In this document: piece after piece, positions 22,187-33,754 of the stretch
Layout of the letters: each line of letters opens with the position of its first letter
Numbering within the stretch: the stretch's first letter is position 1
Origin: Coptis chinensis
Taxonomy: Eukaryota; Streptophyta; Magnoliopsida; Ranunculales; Ranunculaceae
Assembly: GCA_015680905.1 (NCBI GenBank)
Contig: CM027382.1
Coordinates: 22,479,501 to 22,543,500 of the forward strand
Direction: 5' to 3'
DNA length: 64,000 nt
The notes under the pieces: generated by a model
Told to the model about the DNA's origin: nothing
Seen by the model: the letters and a program-made list of their open reading frames with translations, nothing else
Databases searched by the model: none
Program-made: the position numbers and the translations under genes

Positions 22187-23236
22187 TTAAGGTTTCTCAA
22201 CTAACTCATAAGTGTGATTCTTATGCAAAGAATCCATCTCGTCATGCATGGCCTTTAACCATTTTTCTTTGTCTGTACCTTCAAGTGTCTCTTGATAGTA
22301 CATAGGTTCTCTACCATTCGATAGTAGCACGTACGTATGTGGTGGATACCTAGTTGAAGCTAGTCTCTCTCTGTCTGACCTCCTTGCCCCATCTGCTGGT
22401 GCCTCAGGAGGATGCACTTCTGCTTGCTCTAGTGGTGGTTCATGCATCTCACCTGCATCTTCTATACCAATAGGTTCTATCCCATCATGAACAATATGAT
22501 TCTCATCATGAGCTTCAGGCTCATGGTTCTCTGCATTCTCAATGCCTTCTGCACGTTCCACAGTAGGAACTTCTGGTTCTAAATTAACAAGATCATTGGT
22601 GAACGCCTGTAGCTTCTTACCCTCCTCAAAGTTTGCTATGGTTTGGTCTTCTAGGAACATAACATCTTGACTTCGGATTACCTTTTTGTTAATCGGATCA
22701 TAAAGTTTGTAACCAAACTTTTTATCTCCATAACCCAGAAAAATGCACTGCTTGGCTTTGTCATCAAGCTTGGATCTCTCATCCTTCGGAATATGCACAA
22801 ATGCCTTGCACCCAAATACCCTCAAGTATCCATAATCAACATCTCTGCCTGACCATACTCTCTCTAGATAATCACTATTCAGAGGCTTTGACGGCGATAG
22901 GTTGATAACATGCATGGCTGTATGCATTGCTTCTACCCAGTAGGTTCTAGGTAGCGTAGAGTGAGACAACATGCATCTCATTCTCTCTACAATGGTATGG
23001 TTCATTCTTTCTGCTATTCCATTCTGTTGCGGTGTCTTGGAAACGGTCTGCTCATGACGAATCCCATGACTCTGGCAATACTCTTCAAACGGCCCAATGT
23101 ACTCACCCCCATTATCTGAGCGAATACACTTCAACAACTTCCCAGTCTCTCTTTCCACTATGCTGTGGAATTTCTCAAACACGCCAAGTATTTCATCCTT
23201 GGTCTTCAGACTATAGGCCCATATCTTTCTTGACAC
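22187..23236 (-). CDS. Copia integrase region (fossil)
   Basis: The integrase core has IRSDNGGEYIGPFEEYCQSHGI and the conserved TPQQNGIAERMNHTIVERMRCML, then YWVEAMHTAMHVINLSPSKPL. The integrase C-terminal part has VFGCKAFVHIPKDERSKLD and KCIFLGYGDKKFGYKLYDP. An acidic linker leads towards reverse transcriptase. It closely resembles Tnt1-94-type pol proteins. Confidence 0.92.
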   Translation of the reverse strand: MSRKIWAYSLKTKDEILGVFEKFHSIVERETGKLLKCIRSDNGGEYIGPFEEYCQSHGIRHEQTVSKTPQQNGIAERMNHTIVERMRCMLSHSTLPRTYWVEAMHTAMHVINLSPSKPLNSDYLERVWSGRDVDYGYLRVFGCKAFVHIPKDERSKLDDKAKQCIFLGYGDKKFGYKLYDPINKKVIRSQDVMFLEDQTIANFEEGKKLQAFTNDLVNLEPEVPTVERAEGIENAENHEPEAHDENHIVHDGIEPIGIEDAGEMHEPPLEQAEVHPPEAPADGARRSDRERLASTRYPPHTYVLLSNGREPMYYQETLEGTDKEKWLKAMHDEMDSLHKNHTYELVEKP

Positions 23237-23240
23237 ATCA

Positions 23241-24790
23241 TCAATGAAGGTCGATCACGAAGTACCCATGGGACTTCACTTTTATAGGACCACATAAGTC
23301 TGTGTGCACTAATTCAAGGACATTGTCCTTTCTGTGAGACGAGAATCTTCGGAAAGACACCTTGTGTTGCTTTCCTACCAAACAGTGAGTACATGTATTT
23401 AAATGTGTACCTTTGATGTTTGGCGATGCCTTTTGCTTAGCAAGAACTTCCATCCCTTTTATGCCCATATGACATAGTCTCTTGTGCCACAATTCGGAGG
23501 AAGCTTCTTCTTCTACCGCATTCACTTCTGCTTTACAAAAACTAGCCTGTGTTTTGTAAAGAGAGCAAGTTTTCTTTCCTCTAGCTGCTACAATGGAACC
23601 TCTGCTCAGTTTCCATACCCCGTTACCAAACAAGTTTACAAAGCCATCGCCATCTAATTTCCCAGCCAAAATTAGGCTTAACCGTATGTCAGGGACATGT
23701 CTTACATCCTTAAGTGTCAAGGTGTAGCCGACATTGGTTTCTACATGAACATCTCCAATGCCTATAATCTTTGAGACGCCAATGTTACCCATCCTCACTT
23801 CACCATATTCACCACAGCTGTAGGTAGTGAAGAATCCCCTGTGCGGTGTGACATGATAGGATGCTCCTGTATCTATCACCCACTCTGTATCCTGACATGA
23901 GGTACTAAGACAGCACACACCACAATCTGACACAATTCCCACTAGATCGTTGACTAGTGTAGTAGTATCTTTGCCTGTGTTTCCATTCCTCTGCACCATG
24001 TCTTCATGTACACAGTTATTCTTCTCATCCCTCTTCAGTGTTCTACACTCATATCTGAAGTGGCCCTTGGTGGCATAATAGTAACATTGCCTCTCTGCCT
24101 TAGGAGTTCTAGCTTCACCCCTAGATTTACTTCTGTCATCACCTCTAGAACGAGATGGTTTTCTGTATTTATCTCTCCCCCGTTTCTCTGTGACAAGGAT
24201 CTCTGAGCGAGAGGAGCTTCCTTTTGAACTCCTTCTAGTCTCCTCATTCAACAAAGACGTGGTAGCCATCTCCATGGTAACAATTCCATCCTTGGCTGCT
24301 CCGTGTAGAGAGACTGCTAATGTCTCCCAACTTTCGGGTAGAGAGCCTAATAGAAACAAAGCCTCAACTTCGTCTCCCAAATCAACCTTCATCAAATGCA
24401 TCTGATTGATGGTATTCTGTAATTCGTTAAGATGCTCAGACATTGATGAACCTTCTTGGTACTTCGTGTCGGCAAACTTCTTAATGACCAGCACTTTGTT
24501 TCCACCCGACTTCCTTTCATAAAGGTCTTCGAGTTTCTTCCACAAGCTGAAGGTTGTAGTCTCTTGGGACACATGGTGAAAGACACTGTCGTCAATCCAC
24601 TGTCGAATGTATCCAATCATTTTTTTGTCAAGCTTTTTTCCACTCAGTCTCATCAGTCTTTTCTAGTTTTACTCCCTCATTTTCAATAGGTAGTGCCAAG
24701 TCCTTGCAGTATAGCAAGTCTTCCATCTTGGCTTTCCAGATGGTGTAGTTCTTCCTATTTCGACTCGTCATGAAAGTGTTCATGGACTTG
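23241..24790 (-). CDS. Copia gag-protease region (fossil)
   Basis: The N-terminal gag part has the LWKKLEDLYERKS and MSEHLNELQNTINQM segments typical of copia UBN2-type gag. It is followed by a basic linker and a CCHC-like knuckle in which the first Cys pair is altered (CYYYATKGHFRYEC). The protease has WVIDTGASYHVTP. The gag-pre-integrase segment LWHKRLCHMGIKGMEVLAKQ then leads to integrase. It belongs to the minus-strand copia fossil. Confidence 0.9.
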
Positions 24791-24905
24791 TCCATCTCTA
24801 CAAGTTATTTAAACTCAAATCTTCTCTCAGGAGTTATGTCAAACACCTTCCGACCAAGATTTGGATAACACCCTAGGCTAATCTAACCAAGGCTCTGATC
24901 CCACT

Positions 24906-25600
24906 TGTTGAGGTTTATACCAATGCCAATTGATTCCCCCACTACACAGATAACTTGTATTTGAACACAATCCAACTCTAGACAAATTCTAAATATCAAC
25001 TACAACCTATACTAACATGCCCAACTCGCTAAACAACTATTAACAACAGATAATAATGTAAAGCAGTAAAAGCAAACCACAACACAAAGATTTACCGTGG
25101 TTCGGCCAATGGTGCCTACTTCCACAAAAGCTTGTTCTTTATATAAAGTGGGAAGGAAGATTACAATCTCTCCTTTCAGTCTCTCACCTCACTAGATCAC
25201 TCTTATCTCTTTACAGGGTTGTCTCTCTGTAAAGGTTATCTCTCAATCTTGATAGCTTTCAAGATTGGGTTTTCTCTGACTTTTGTGCTGCCTTTCGTGT
25301 GTTTTTTGGGTGTTAGGTTTTGCCAAAAACTCTAACTCTTATTGTAAACTCGCGGTCAACAATTTCTTCTCAAAATAAACTTGGGCGCGGGTTGTGCCTT
25401 GAGCAAGACCAAGTTGAGCGCAGGTCGTGCCTAGGGCAAGACCAAGTTGAGTGCGGGTCGCACTGAAAGTACTAGCGGAAGTCTTCTACGGCATGGGCGC
25501 GGGTCGCGCCTTGGTCAAGGTCAATCTGAGCGCGGGTCGTGCTCTGACATTTCCATGCATAATGAAATCTTTTCCTCCTCATGTGAGGATAAAGCCAACA
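24906..25600 (-). repeat. 5' LTR of the copia element
   Basis: 695 bases. It matches the left LTR throughout but is longer because of an extra tandem copy of a block of about 33 bases (GAGCGCAGGTCGTGCC...) near 25415-25450. Confidence 0.95.
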
Positions 25601-26440
25601 AATTCATGGGGCACACATAAGGTGGTGCTTCTTCTTTTGTATTCGGGTTTCTTTTGTATTACAAAAGTAAATAAATCTAAACAAGAAAAATATTTGGGGG
25701 GGGGGGGGGGGGACATCAAGTAAAAATATAAAGTTAAAAACTATTTTCCACCGTGCAATTAGTTGTAGAACCCCAACAGAATCTCAACAGACTCCATATA
25801 GTTACAAACACCATGCAACTAATTATAGACAGTCGGTCGCCTATTTGATGCAAACATTTTTTGGTTCACTCGATACTGATATTCACTGAAATACCTCACT
25901 TAAAGGATTTGAACCCCTTTCAAGAAATGGCTAATTTTGTCAATGCACTTTTTTTTTCAATATAGATAATTCATTCCCTAGTACCTATTTAGTTTATGCA
26001 TTTTAAGGATTTTTAAGATCCAAGAAAAACAACCGGTAGAATATCAATTCTTACTAGCCTGGCTTAATCCCATTTTCAATGCCGGGAAACCTGCTTCCCT
26101 TCCCAGGAAGTCAGCAAAACAAATTTCCAGGTTACTAGAAAGTAAATAAACTTTAAATTTAAACAGGTAGAATTTAGCCAATCATATAAATTAAGGCTGG
26201 TCTTCCAAAGGCCTTTAATTGTGTCAAGAGTTTTGGACCTCTCGATGGTGCATTCTTTGTTAGGCCTTCCACACTGGTATGATAACTTAAAACCTACATT
26301 GCTAGGATTAGCGTAGTGAAGAATGCTCTCCAAGAGCACAACGCATGCTAAAGCTAAATCGCTCAAACGAGCTCAAACGCTTCATAGTTCCTTATGTCTT
26401 CCTAGACAACGAGATATATATTCCTATGTTAAATTCCTAT
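25601..26440. other. Intergenic DNA with a G-run
   Basis: A run of about 17 G lies at 25696-25712. The remainder has no recognised gene or repeat; short frames at 26076-26545 are antisense shadows of each other. Confidence 0.5.
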
Positions 26441-26474
26441 GGAAATATATGCAACAAACATTTAGTCAAAAATA

Positions 26475-26700
26475 CAAACTGCCTGAACACACTCAGGAAA
26501 CCAGTTCTTAAACAATTACTGAACTGCCACTCAGGTGGAAACTAGTTCGTCCAGATCTCAAAATAAAACAATAGATAAATCGAACTGTCCAGGTTTCTCC
26601 AGGGTATTAGCTCTTAATGTATCTGGGCCGAGCCCCCACCATTTCAAAAAAGCGAACTGCCCAGGCAAACCCAGGAAACCAGTTCTATTATTTTACAACC
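26475..26700. repeat. Array of short GAACTG...CAGTTC hairpins behind ORF A
   Basis: Four blocks of about 33-40 bases, each starting GAACTGCC or a variant and ending ACCAGTTC or a variant. Each block is an imperfect inverted repeat (for example GAACTGCCCAGGC, then GGAAACCAGTTC). The same array occurs behind ORF B. Confidence 0.7.
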
Positions 26701-26772
26701 AATGAAAATTCTGGACTTAGAGAGAATATAGAAACAAACCTCACCAAATAAGAAGAAATGCAGTAGCAGTGA

Positions 26773-27890
26773 TCACGGGTCAGGAGTAGCATGTTTATCT
26801 TCAAGAGGCATGAGAGTTAGATCAGCAGGAACAGTACTGGTAGAAGGAGAGTTACTAACATCTCCAACTACAGCAAACGCACCCGCGTCTTGAGCCCCAC
26901 GTTCATGCTTTTCTCTCAGTTCAAAGTACGTCTCCTCAAGCAATGTATAATCCTCGCACACCTAATCATATGCATGTTGAGCCTGCTGAGCAACCGACTT
27001 ACATTGCTTGGCGTGCTCAGTTACTGCACCCATTTTCTCGTGCAAGTCGATCATCGAACTGATCATCACCGATCTTTCAGTTATAGCGTCCTGATGTTTT
27101 TTCCTCAAAGCTTTCAGTTCCTTCCTCTCAGCATCTCGAGCGAGTTGCAAACTCAGCAAGTCCGCCTTTATCTTTCCCACATCATTTTCCATATTTCCCA
27201 TAACTCGGGCCGCATGCTTCAACTTATGATACCCAGTCAGAAACTACAACAAAAACATACATGTTATTCTCACCAATAAAAGAAAAGAGACTAGAGAATA
27301 GTAAAAGCTTACCAAACAACAAGCCATGTCCATGGTCTCCACAATCTTATCCAGATCTTGGTCCTCTAGAATCTCCTTTTTACCATCCAAGACAATACCT
27401 TCTAGAAGACAGTTAGCTACGGAGGCCGACCCGAGGCTGCGAGTCAGATCATTTGACCGCTCGCCTCTTCCCTGTCTTCCCAGCGTAGAAGAACGGTCTT
27501 CCCAGGTTGTCATCCTGCACCCCTAACAAATCAGCCCCAGAGCTTTCCCCAGCAACAACTTTTCCTTTCCAGCCACAACACGGATGCGAGCGCCCAGGTC
27601 GACCTCACGCCTAGAAGTTGGGCCCCGGATCACCACAGCTCCAGTTCGCTTACGCGAACCAAAATCAAAGCAACCCACACTTTTAGAGCGCTTCTTGGTC
27701 CTCGTGTCAGAAGTACGGCTTTCCGTTTGCCAGCATCATGCGAACGCCATGGCAAGAATTCAATCTCCTCCAAAACGAGCGGAGAAGTCTCCTTCACCCC
27801 TCCCATTGGAGGGACCAAGTATTCAAAGTCATCACCATCTGCCCGAGACATTCTGCGAAAACAATTTTCAGCACAAGAGCCATACAAAGA
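26773..27890 (-). CDS. Antisense ORF A of the Tat-like fragment (fossil)
   Basis: On the minus strand: an acidic start, a middle segment VANCLLEGIVLDGKKE...ACCLV, then a coiled-coil part (ADLLSLQLARDAERKELKAL). The middle segment is a clear relative of VALCLSEGIMLDGDRK...AHCLV in ORF B and of a segment in the 36497-38855 ORF. It lacks the N-terminal GLRLPFSR-type domain seen in ORF B. Splice-like borders occur between blocks. It seems to be a shorter tandem copy of ORF B. Function is unknown. Confidence 0.6.
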
Positions 27891-28509
27891 CTACATATCA
27901 CAAAAGCAGAACAATGAACAGTGGGCGGAAATGAACCTAAAGCGTTAAAGAACTTTGGAAAGAGCTTTGACAATACTTGGGCAAGAACGATAACAACACT
28001 TGAGCAAGACCTTTTGCAAAAAGCTTAAGAAAGATGATGAACCAGTAACCCTAAAGACTCACATAAAGAGTATTTAAAGCAAACCATTCCACTTCCCAAG
28101 GCATACCATAAATATACCAAAACCTTAACTAACGTGCAGAAAGAACCGCCATTTTTTGAAAATCCCATAAATCAGCAAGGTTACCTTTTTTGGCTCACAA
28201 ACGGTTCACATCCTCACACGTGCTACACACGCGCCAAGGTCCACTCTAACCAGAATGCTCTAAGGTGGAAAACGCTCTCTACGACTAGGATGCTCACTTG
28301 AGCTCACAGGCTACATAGCCTCAGCACTTCTCACTAATCGTAGCCTACAACACCAGAGGCAACTCACTGCAAAACGCTCTCTACGAGTAGGACTTCTCAC
28401 CAGTTGGAACATACAATGCAGTACAAGTACAACAGTATCAAGCAAAAGGCATTTAAGACGACAAGGAAAAGAGTAAGGAAAATAAGCATGCATTTTAGAA
28501 ATATAAAAG

Positions 28510-28790
28510 CATGAACTGCCTGAACATAACTAGGAAACCAGTTCTCTAAAGTTACCGAACTGCCACTCCGGTGGAAGCCAGTTTGTTTCGAAATAAAGCA
28601 GATAATAAAGGCGAACTGCCCAGGCAAGCCCAGGTTATCAGTTCTTAATGTATTGGGTCATAGGCCATACAACAATTAGGCGAAGCGAACTGCCAAGAAC
28701 AATCTGGGAAACCAATTCAGTCAATTCTCCCTCAAAGCACATCATAGAAGAGAACTGCTCAGGTTTCCCCAAGTTATCAGTTCTAATGTA
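28510..28790. repeat. Array of short GAACTG...CAGTTC hairpins behind ORF B
   Basis: Five blocks in the same order and with the same variants as at 26475-26700, including a CACTCNGGTGGAA block and TTAATGTAT spacers. This shows that ORF and array were duplicated together. Confidence 0.7.
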
Positions 28791-28825
28791 TCATGCCCAC
28801 GACCAATTACAGAAACTTAAACTTT

Positions 28826-31112
28826 TTACACAAATTGGTTAACATCATCAACTTGAAGAGGATCAACAAAAGATTCGGAGGCGACCTGGAGTGAGGTCAA
28901 CGCACGAGGAGCTTCAGAGTTCGTTCCCATGCCAGTCTCAGCAAGTGACTCAACAGCAGGAGCAATAGGAGTGGATACCATAGCAAGATCGCCACTTGCA
29001 TCTACGATGGAAGAGACCTCTTTCTTACCCGCGACTACACGAGCATATGCCTCCTTGAGCTGCTCATGATATATCCCGAGCTGCTCATGCATCTCTTTCA
29101 AGTCCTTTAGTTCTGTGAACATACGATCATATACCTCCTTAGCATCCACTGTTACCTTTTTACACTTGTCAGCAAAGTCATTGGCTGTGGTCAACTGCCC
29201 TTCTAGCTCAGTTGCTCAGTTCTCTGCGATCGTACTCCGCAAAGATAGGGTAGTGACCTGCCCATGAAGGTCAAGCAACTCCTTATGTTCAGCCTGCTGC
29301 ACATCTCAAACGCTAGCAAGCTCGTCCCTCAGCTTCTCTAGCTCGTTCTTCTCCATTTTAGCGAACTGAACATCTGTCTTCATCTTCTAGTACCCAGCTA
29401 TAATCTGTAACCGAGTAAACACAATTAGTAGCAAAAACAAAGCTTCATCATCAAATCACGGGTTGGCACTTACCAAGCAGTGAGCCCGATCCAATGCTCG
29501 TATGTTCTTAGATAGATCTTTCAAATCCAAATCCTTCCGATCACCATCTAACATAATTCCCTCTGACAAGCACAATGCTACATGTGAGGACTTATAACTA
29601 CAGTCCGACTTCTTCACAGTCACCTCCCGACCTGTTTGCTCGTGTACATACACGAGAGTACGCTGCAGGTCATCCCCACCAGCATCAACATGACCCTTCC
29701 CAGCCTTCATAATAGGAGCCTTCTCCTTCATCTTCTCAGCAGTAGTACTAGCATCCCCGTAACCCAGAACGCTAAAGTCCATCCTAAATCGGGAAGACCG
29801 AGCTGACTTCCCACCATTTCATTCCCCACTAGCAGCACCAGAACTGCCACCAAGGATGACCTCAGCCGCTCTAGTGACCTTCGCAGCCCTAGAAACAGGC
29901 TCATCAGCCTTCCTCTTCAGGGAACTCTTCGCTCACGAGGAACGAAAGAGATGTCCTCAACATCAAAGGGGACAAGCTCTATCCACCTCGGTCCTTTCCC
30001 CTTCCACCAGTAGTAGACCTATCCACCTCAGGTTGCTTACCACTTCCACTAGCACCTCCACCAGGTCGTATTGACCCACCAACATTCTTCTTCCTCTGCT
30101 CCCTACTTACTATCTCGCTATCTTCACGATTCATGCTTTGATCACTAGAAAGCCTCACAACGTTTTCACCCCTATACCTCTTCTTCTGTTCCCTCCTCTT
30201 CGCCCTGATCCCATGACCACCGCTTTCAACAAAGTAATGGGCCACTTCAGGGAGCTTCTCTCGCTTCTCAGCATGACTCAAACAAGCGAACATCTCTATC
30301 ATGCTACACCTTTTCTTTTTGGCAATAACGACCTCTGCACATAAGAAAGTCAAAGGTTAGTTTGTTATAGCACAAATTCATCGCACACAAAATAAAGATA
30401 TGGATAAACCATACAACCTAGCATGTACTAGTGAAATTACACACCCTAGTTTCCACACCAAAGCCAGGGACACAAAAATTTCCAACTATCAGAAACGGCC
30501 TCCTCTCCCAAGGCTCGTTACTAACTCCATCCAGAACGCTAGACTTTCCAGTCAAAGTCTGTAAACTGAAGTTGTTGGCACTGGATCGCTTCACAACAAA
30601 GTGCTCAACAATATCTACAACACCAATGTTGTATTCACCACTCTCATTCAAAAGATCAAACACCCTAAGCAAACGCCATGTGTTCCCAACGAACTGGCAG
30701 GGCGCTTTCTCACAAAAATTTAAAAACTCACATGTTAACCGAGAAAACGGTAACCTCAACCCCACTCTCAGCTGTCCCTCACAGATAACCACACTATAAT
30801 CACGAGGGACAAACACGCTACTAAAAACGTCAGCGTCCTCACCCAACTAGTGAATCTCCAGATCGCTACAAAAAATGCCATAACCACGCCCCAAATCACC
30901 GAAACTTTTCAAAGCTCGTTTATCTACTACCCTAGGAGGCAACCCACTAGAGGATGATGCTCCAAAACTGCTCTCCACCGCGACCACAGTTTCAGAACCA
31001 ACATCCTCTATCTCCTCACTCAACTTAACCTCCCTAACCTCCTCAGAGCAGGTATCATCATAATCAAACATTATTCTTCCTCTCTTCAAGATCATAACAA
31101 CTACTAAACCAA
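28826..31112 (-). CDS. Antisense ORF B of the Tat-like fragment (fossil)
   Basis: Starts MFDYDDTCSEEV about 330 bases inside the LTR. Blocks in order: an acidic/serine-rich leader; a domain with VGLRLPFSRLTCEFLNFCEK (resembling the putative gypsy-type transposon domain PF04195); a basic, glycine/serine-rich linker; the VALCLSEGIMLDGDRK block; and a coiled-coil tail (TELKDLKEMHEQLGIYHEQL). The same block order is found in the plus-strand ORF at 36497-38855. It is broken. It has no known biochemical function. Confidence 0.65.
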
Positions 31113-31442
31113 AACCTAAACCAAATACCAACAAAAGTAAAGCGAATAGAAGGAAAGTGCAAGAAATGAAAATGGTGGAAACTGACCTTAGCTCTCGTTC
31201 TCAAGGGAAGCAAATGAGAACTCTTCACTTCTCCAAGCGTATATCACAAGCCACCCACCGGTTCATTTTTTGAAAAAAACACAATCATTTTATTTCAACC
31301 TAGCGTGCCACGTGTTCCTGCAAAAATGTGGCGTCTCAGCTGCAACCTTTCAAATCACACGTACCATGTGCCACACATGCGCAAACTCCATACTCTCAGC
31401 AGATCGATAACGCGAACTTAACGACCTACTGAGATGGGGCTG

Positions 31443-32005
31443 TGTGAGAAAGTAATATTCACATCCAATGAATATCAAGCACGTGTCTAGCACAGACGTG
31501 AATACAAATCGACCCTCGATCCTCGTCCTCAAAGCTCACTTTATAGCGACTCAACTATGGCAATCGATCTGACTAAACAATAGTTAACCTGAACTCTTTG
31601 TCACATGAGCTCGCCCTATAGTGACTCGCTACACACAAACGACCTCTATCGAACAGCGATCTCCAAGATTCTCACTCACACCAACGGACAGTAACATAAG
31701 TCTTAAATACCATCATCAAGACCGGAGCTTCAGGCACGCTTCACCATAAATGTCCTTAACTTATCATCATGGCACGCGAGTGACCTGAAGACCTGGATCT
31801 AAACTGCGCGCCGAACCAGAGGTGCTAACCCCTTGCCTATATAAAGAGGATGAGGAACTACGTCTGACCTGATCCAAGTCCCCCCCAGAGAGAGCGACTT
31901 TATACGTAGGCAGTTCGTCAATACGAACTCGGTCAATATCATATTTACACATCATTTCCATCCCTTTCTTGAATCTGTAAGGTAAAACCAAATATAACAT
32001 TTACA
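31443..32005 (+). repeat. 3' LTR of the Tat-like fragment
   Basis: 563 bases, TGTGAGAAAG...ATTTACA, preceded by a purine-rich GAGATGGGGC. It aligns end to end with the minus-strand LTR at 11512-12080, differing by about a fifth with many indels. The bases after it are GAGGT; no partner target copy was found on the left. Confidence 0.85.
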
Positions 32006-32340
32006 GAGGTGTTAACAATTAAACGTATGCGCTACAAAAATCAAAAGGTTGGAAGCGTAGATTCCATAAAAGTAGTAACAGTTCAAGTTTCAATATGTCT
32101 AACGCAGATAGTGTTTTATATAAAATTTGCAAGTTTTTAATGAACTAGAATCAGATACTATAAGGGAAAGGATCTTATACCTTACTTTTTTGCATTTCTA
32201 TCATTTCAGCCTGCAACAACAAAATTCTTATCAAGTTTTTTCACAGACAAGCCTCCATTTTAGCAAAGAAAATGTGTTAACTCATATTTTCGTAAATGCA
32301 CCTGTTTCTTCTGCAATTCTTCATTCTACTCTCTAAGTTT
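32006..32340. other. Unassigned DNA between the Tat-like LTR and OMA1 copy 2
   Basis: No coding region or repeat is recognised. The 5' half of the OMA1-like gene, present in copy 1, is missing here; the duplication match starts abruptly at 32340. Confidence 0.5.
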
Positions 32341-32925
32341 AGCAAATTCTTGGTTGGAAAAGAAGAAGACTAAATATAAGGGGAAACTCTTAGATGAGAA
32401 AGATCCTCATAGTGTGAGGGCAAAGTTGATACTGAAAAATATTATTGAAGGATTAGAAAGAGAGGTGAAGCGTAATCCAAATAGGAATGCTTCGGGGTTT
32501 AATCATTATGATGAATTTAATTGGAATATATCAGTAGTGGATGAGTTAGGGATTTATGTGTTCGCTATGGCTGGTGGAACTATTTGTATTTTACCAATGG
32601 TGGCGTGTCAACAGTCATTGCCCATAAAGTTGCACATGTTGTAGCTCGACATCATAATGAATTTCCACACTTGTTAGTAAGTAGACGTAAGATAGAATTG
32701 GAAGCAGATTACATCGGGCTACTATTGATGGCTTCAGCAGGATATAATCCTCGAATTGCAGTAGAATTTTGGAAGATTGCCAGTTTGAGTAATCCTGATA
32801 TTTCAAAAGGAGATCTTAACTATCCATCTTTTGAGGAACGAGCAAACTTCTTGGCTCAAGCTCATGGCATGGAACACGCACTCACCATATACAAGGAAGT
32901 AACACCCTGTCGTCCAGTCAATTAG
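32341..32925 (+). pseudogene. OMA1-like M48 metallopeptidase pseudogene, copy 2 (3' part)
   Basis: Matches residues from about 125 to the end of copy 1. The Trp codon lost in copy 1 is intact here (FNWNI). A frameshift near 32595 and loss of the catalytic Glu (HEVAH to HKVAH) inactivate it. The ELEADYIG region and the C-terminal EVTPCRPVN are retained. There is no leader or membrane segment. The two copies have decayed along different routes, so they were inactivated at least partly after duplication. Confidence 0.8.
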
Positions 32926-33136
32926 AGTCATGGTCGGGTCGTGGTCGGTATATTTTGGGAACTTAGTTTTCAAATGTAAAGGCTGAGATATGGAAACGAA
33001 TGGGACGGTTTGCAATGAAGTGAAAATGAATGTAGATGAGTAGATGTTTTTACATGAACATCGTCTTCAAAGTATTTTTTCTTCTTTCGATAGGATGTTT
33101 TCAAAGTTATGGATGAGGTTTACAATCTATGGTTAA

Positions 33137-33337
33137 GGTTAGGAAATGAAGTGTTTAAAGTGCGGTGCTTTGTGCCTCCCCGGTGGACATATTATGGAGT
33201 TCATAGGATTGCTCCAAATATTCAGGTTAGACACTTGGATAGCTTTAAGTTTTCAGCATGGCGTTACACACATTGTTGCTCGACATGCTGCAGAACTATT
33301 CAGGAAATTTACTAAGCATTGTTCTTGTTCCAAGTAG
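33137..33337 (+). pseudogene. Second OMA1-like fragment behind copy 2
   Basis: Reads CGALCLPGGHIMEFIGLLQIF and later VTHIVARHAAELFRKF. In OMA1 these two strands flank and include HEXXH; here the catalytic Glu is missing (HGVTH). It is the counterpart of 16745-16925, with a better-preserved frame. Confidence 0.7.
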
Positions 33338-33754
33338 TATATATGATATATTCTAGAGTAAAGGATAGTCTTTCTCATTATGATATTTGTCTATCAATTT
33401 ACTAAGCATTGTTTTTTTATACAAGTAAATTTATATGCAAAGCTTGATCTGAGAGGTGTGTGAAATTTTTTGTTACATCAAAATGGGAAATAGGTTGTTG
33501 CCCTGTTGCAGATGACTTGTGTTGCAGATGTGAGATGATTTGATGAAAATCCATTTGGAATCACATTCAGGCTACAATACACTTGCAAAACGTTGCATGC
33601 CTTTAAGGCAAGAAGAATGGCCACTTTTGAGCCACAACAGTATTGATTTTCAACCAAGTAGGACCATGCCAATTAACGTTGATCACTTTGGATTGTTTTT
33701 TATCTGAGTAGTGATGCCCTGGAGTAGTGCCTCCAACTCCTCCAATTATAATTG

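Larger units (their letters stand above)
20054..25600 (-). mobile_element. Ty1/copia retrotransposon, Tork/Tnt1-like
   Basis: Fossil with both LTRs and an imperfect 5 bp target duplication (AATTA 20049-20053, AATTC 25601-25605). Read on the minus strand: LTR, primer site TGGGATCAGAGCC (initiator-Met type, one base off the usual), gag, protease, integrase, reverse transcriptase, RNase H, polypurine tract (GGGAGGGGGAGAT), LTR. This gene order is diagnostic for copia. The coding part is broken in several places. The two LTRs differ at about 37 of 650 positions by eye (about 6%). At a commonly used plant rate that is roughly 2-4 million years; this is an inference. Confidence 0.95.
26440..32005 (+). 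mobile_element. Tat-like Ty3/gypsy retrotransposon, 3' part with two antisense ORFs
   Basis: Fossil. The only LTR (31443-32005) is in plus orientation, as shown by its TATA box (CCTATATAAAG, about 31838) and its match to the LTR at 11512-12080. Everything coding to its left is on the minus strand, antisense to the element. Extra antisense ORFs between integrase and the 3' LTR are known for plant Tat-lineage elements. Gag, polymerase, integrase and the 5' LTR are not found to the left. The left limit is uncertain. The element is broken, with several breaks in the ORFs. Confidence 0.7.

Noticed and set aside
10744-32005. The 5' part at 10745-12080 and the 3' part at 26440-32005 as two pieces of one inverted Tat element
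   Set aside because: Their LTRs differ by about a fifth, far more than the two ends of one element of this apparent age.
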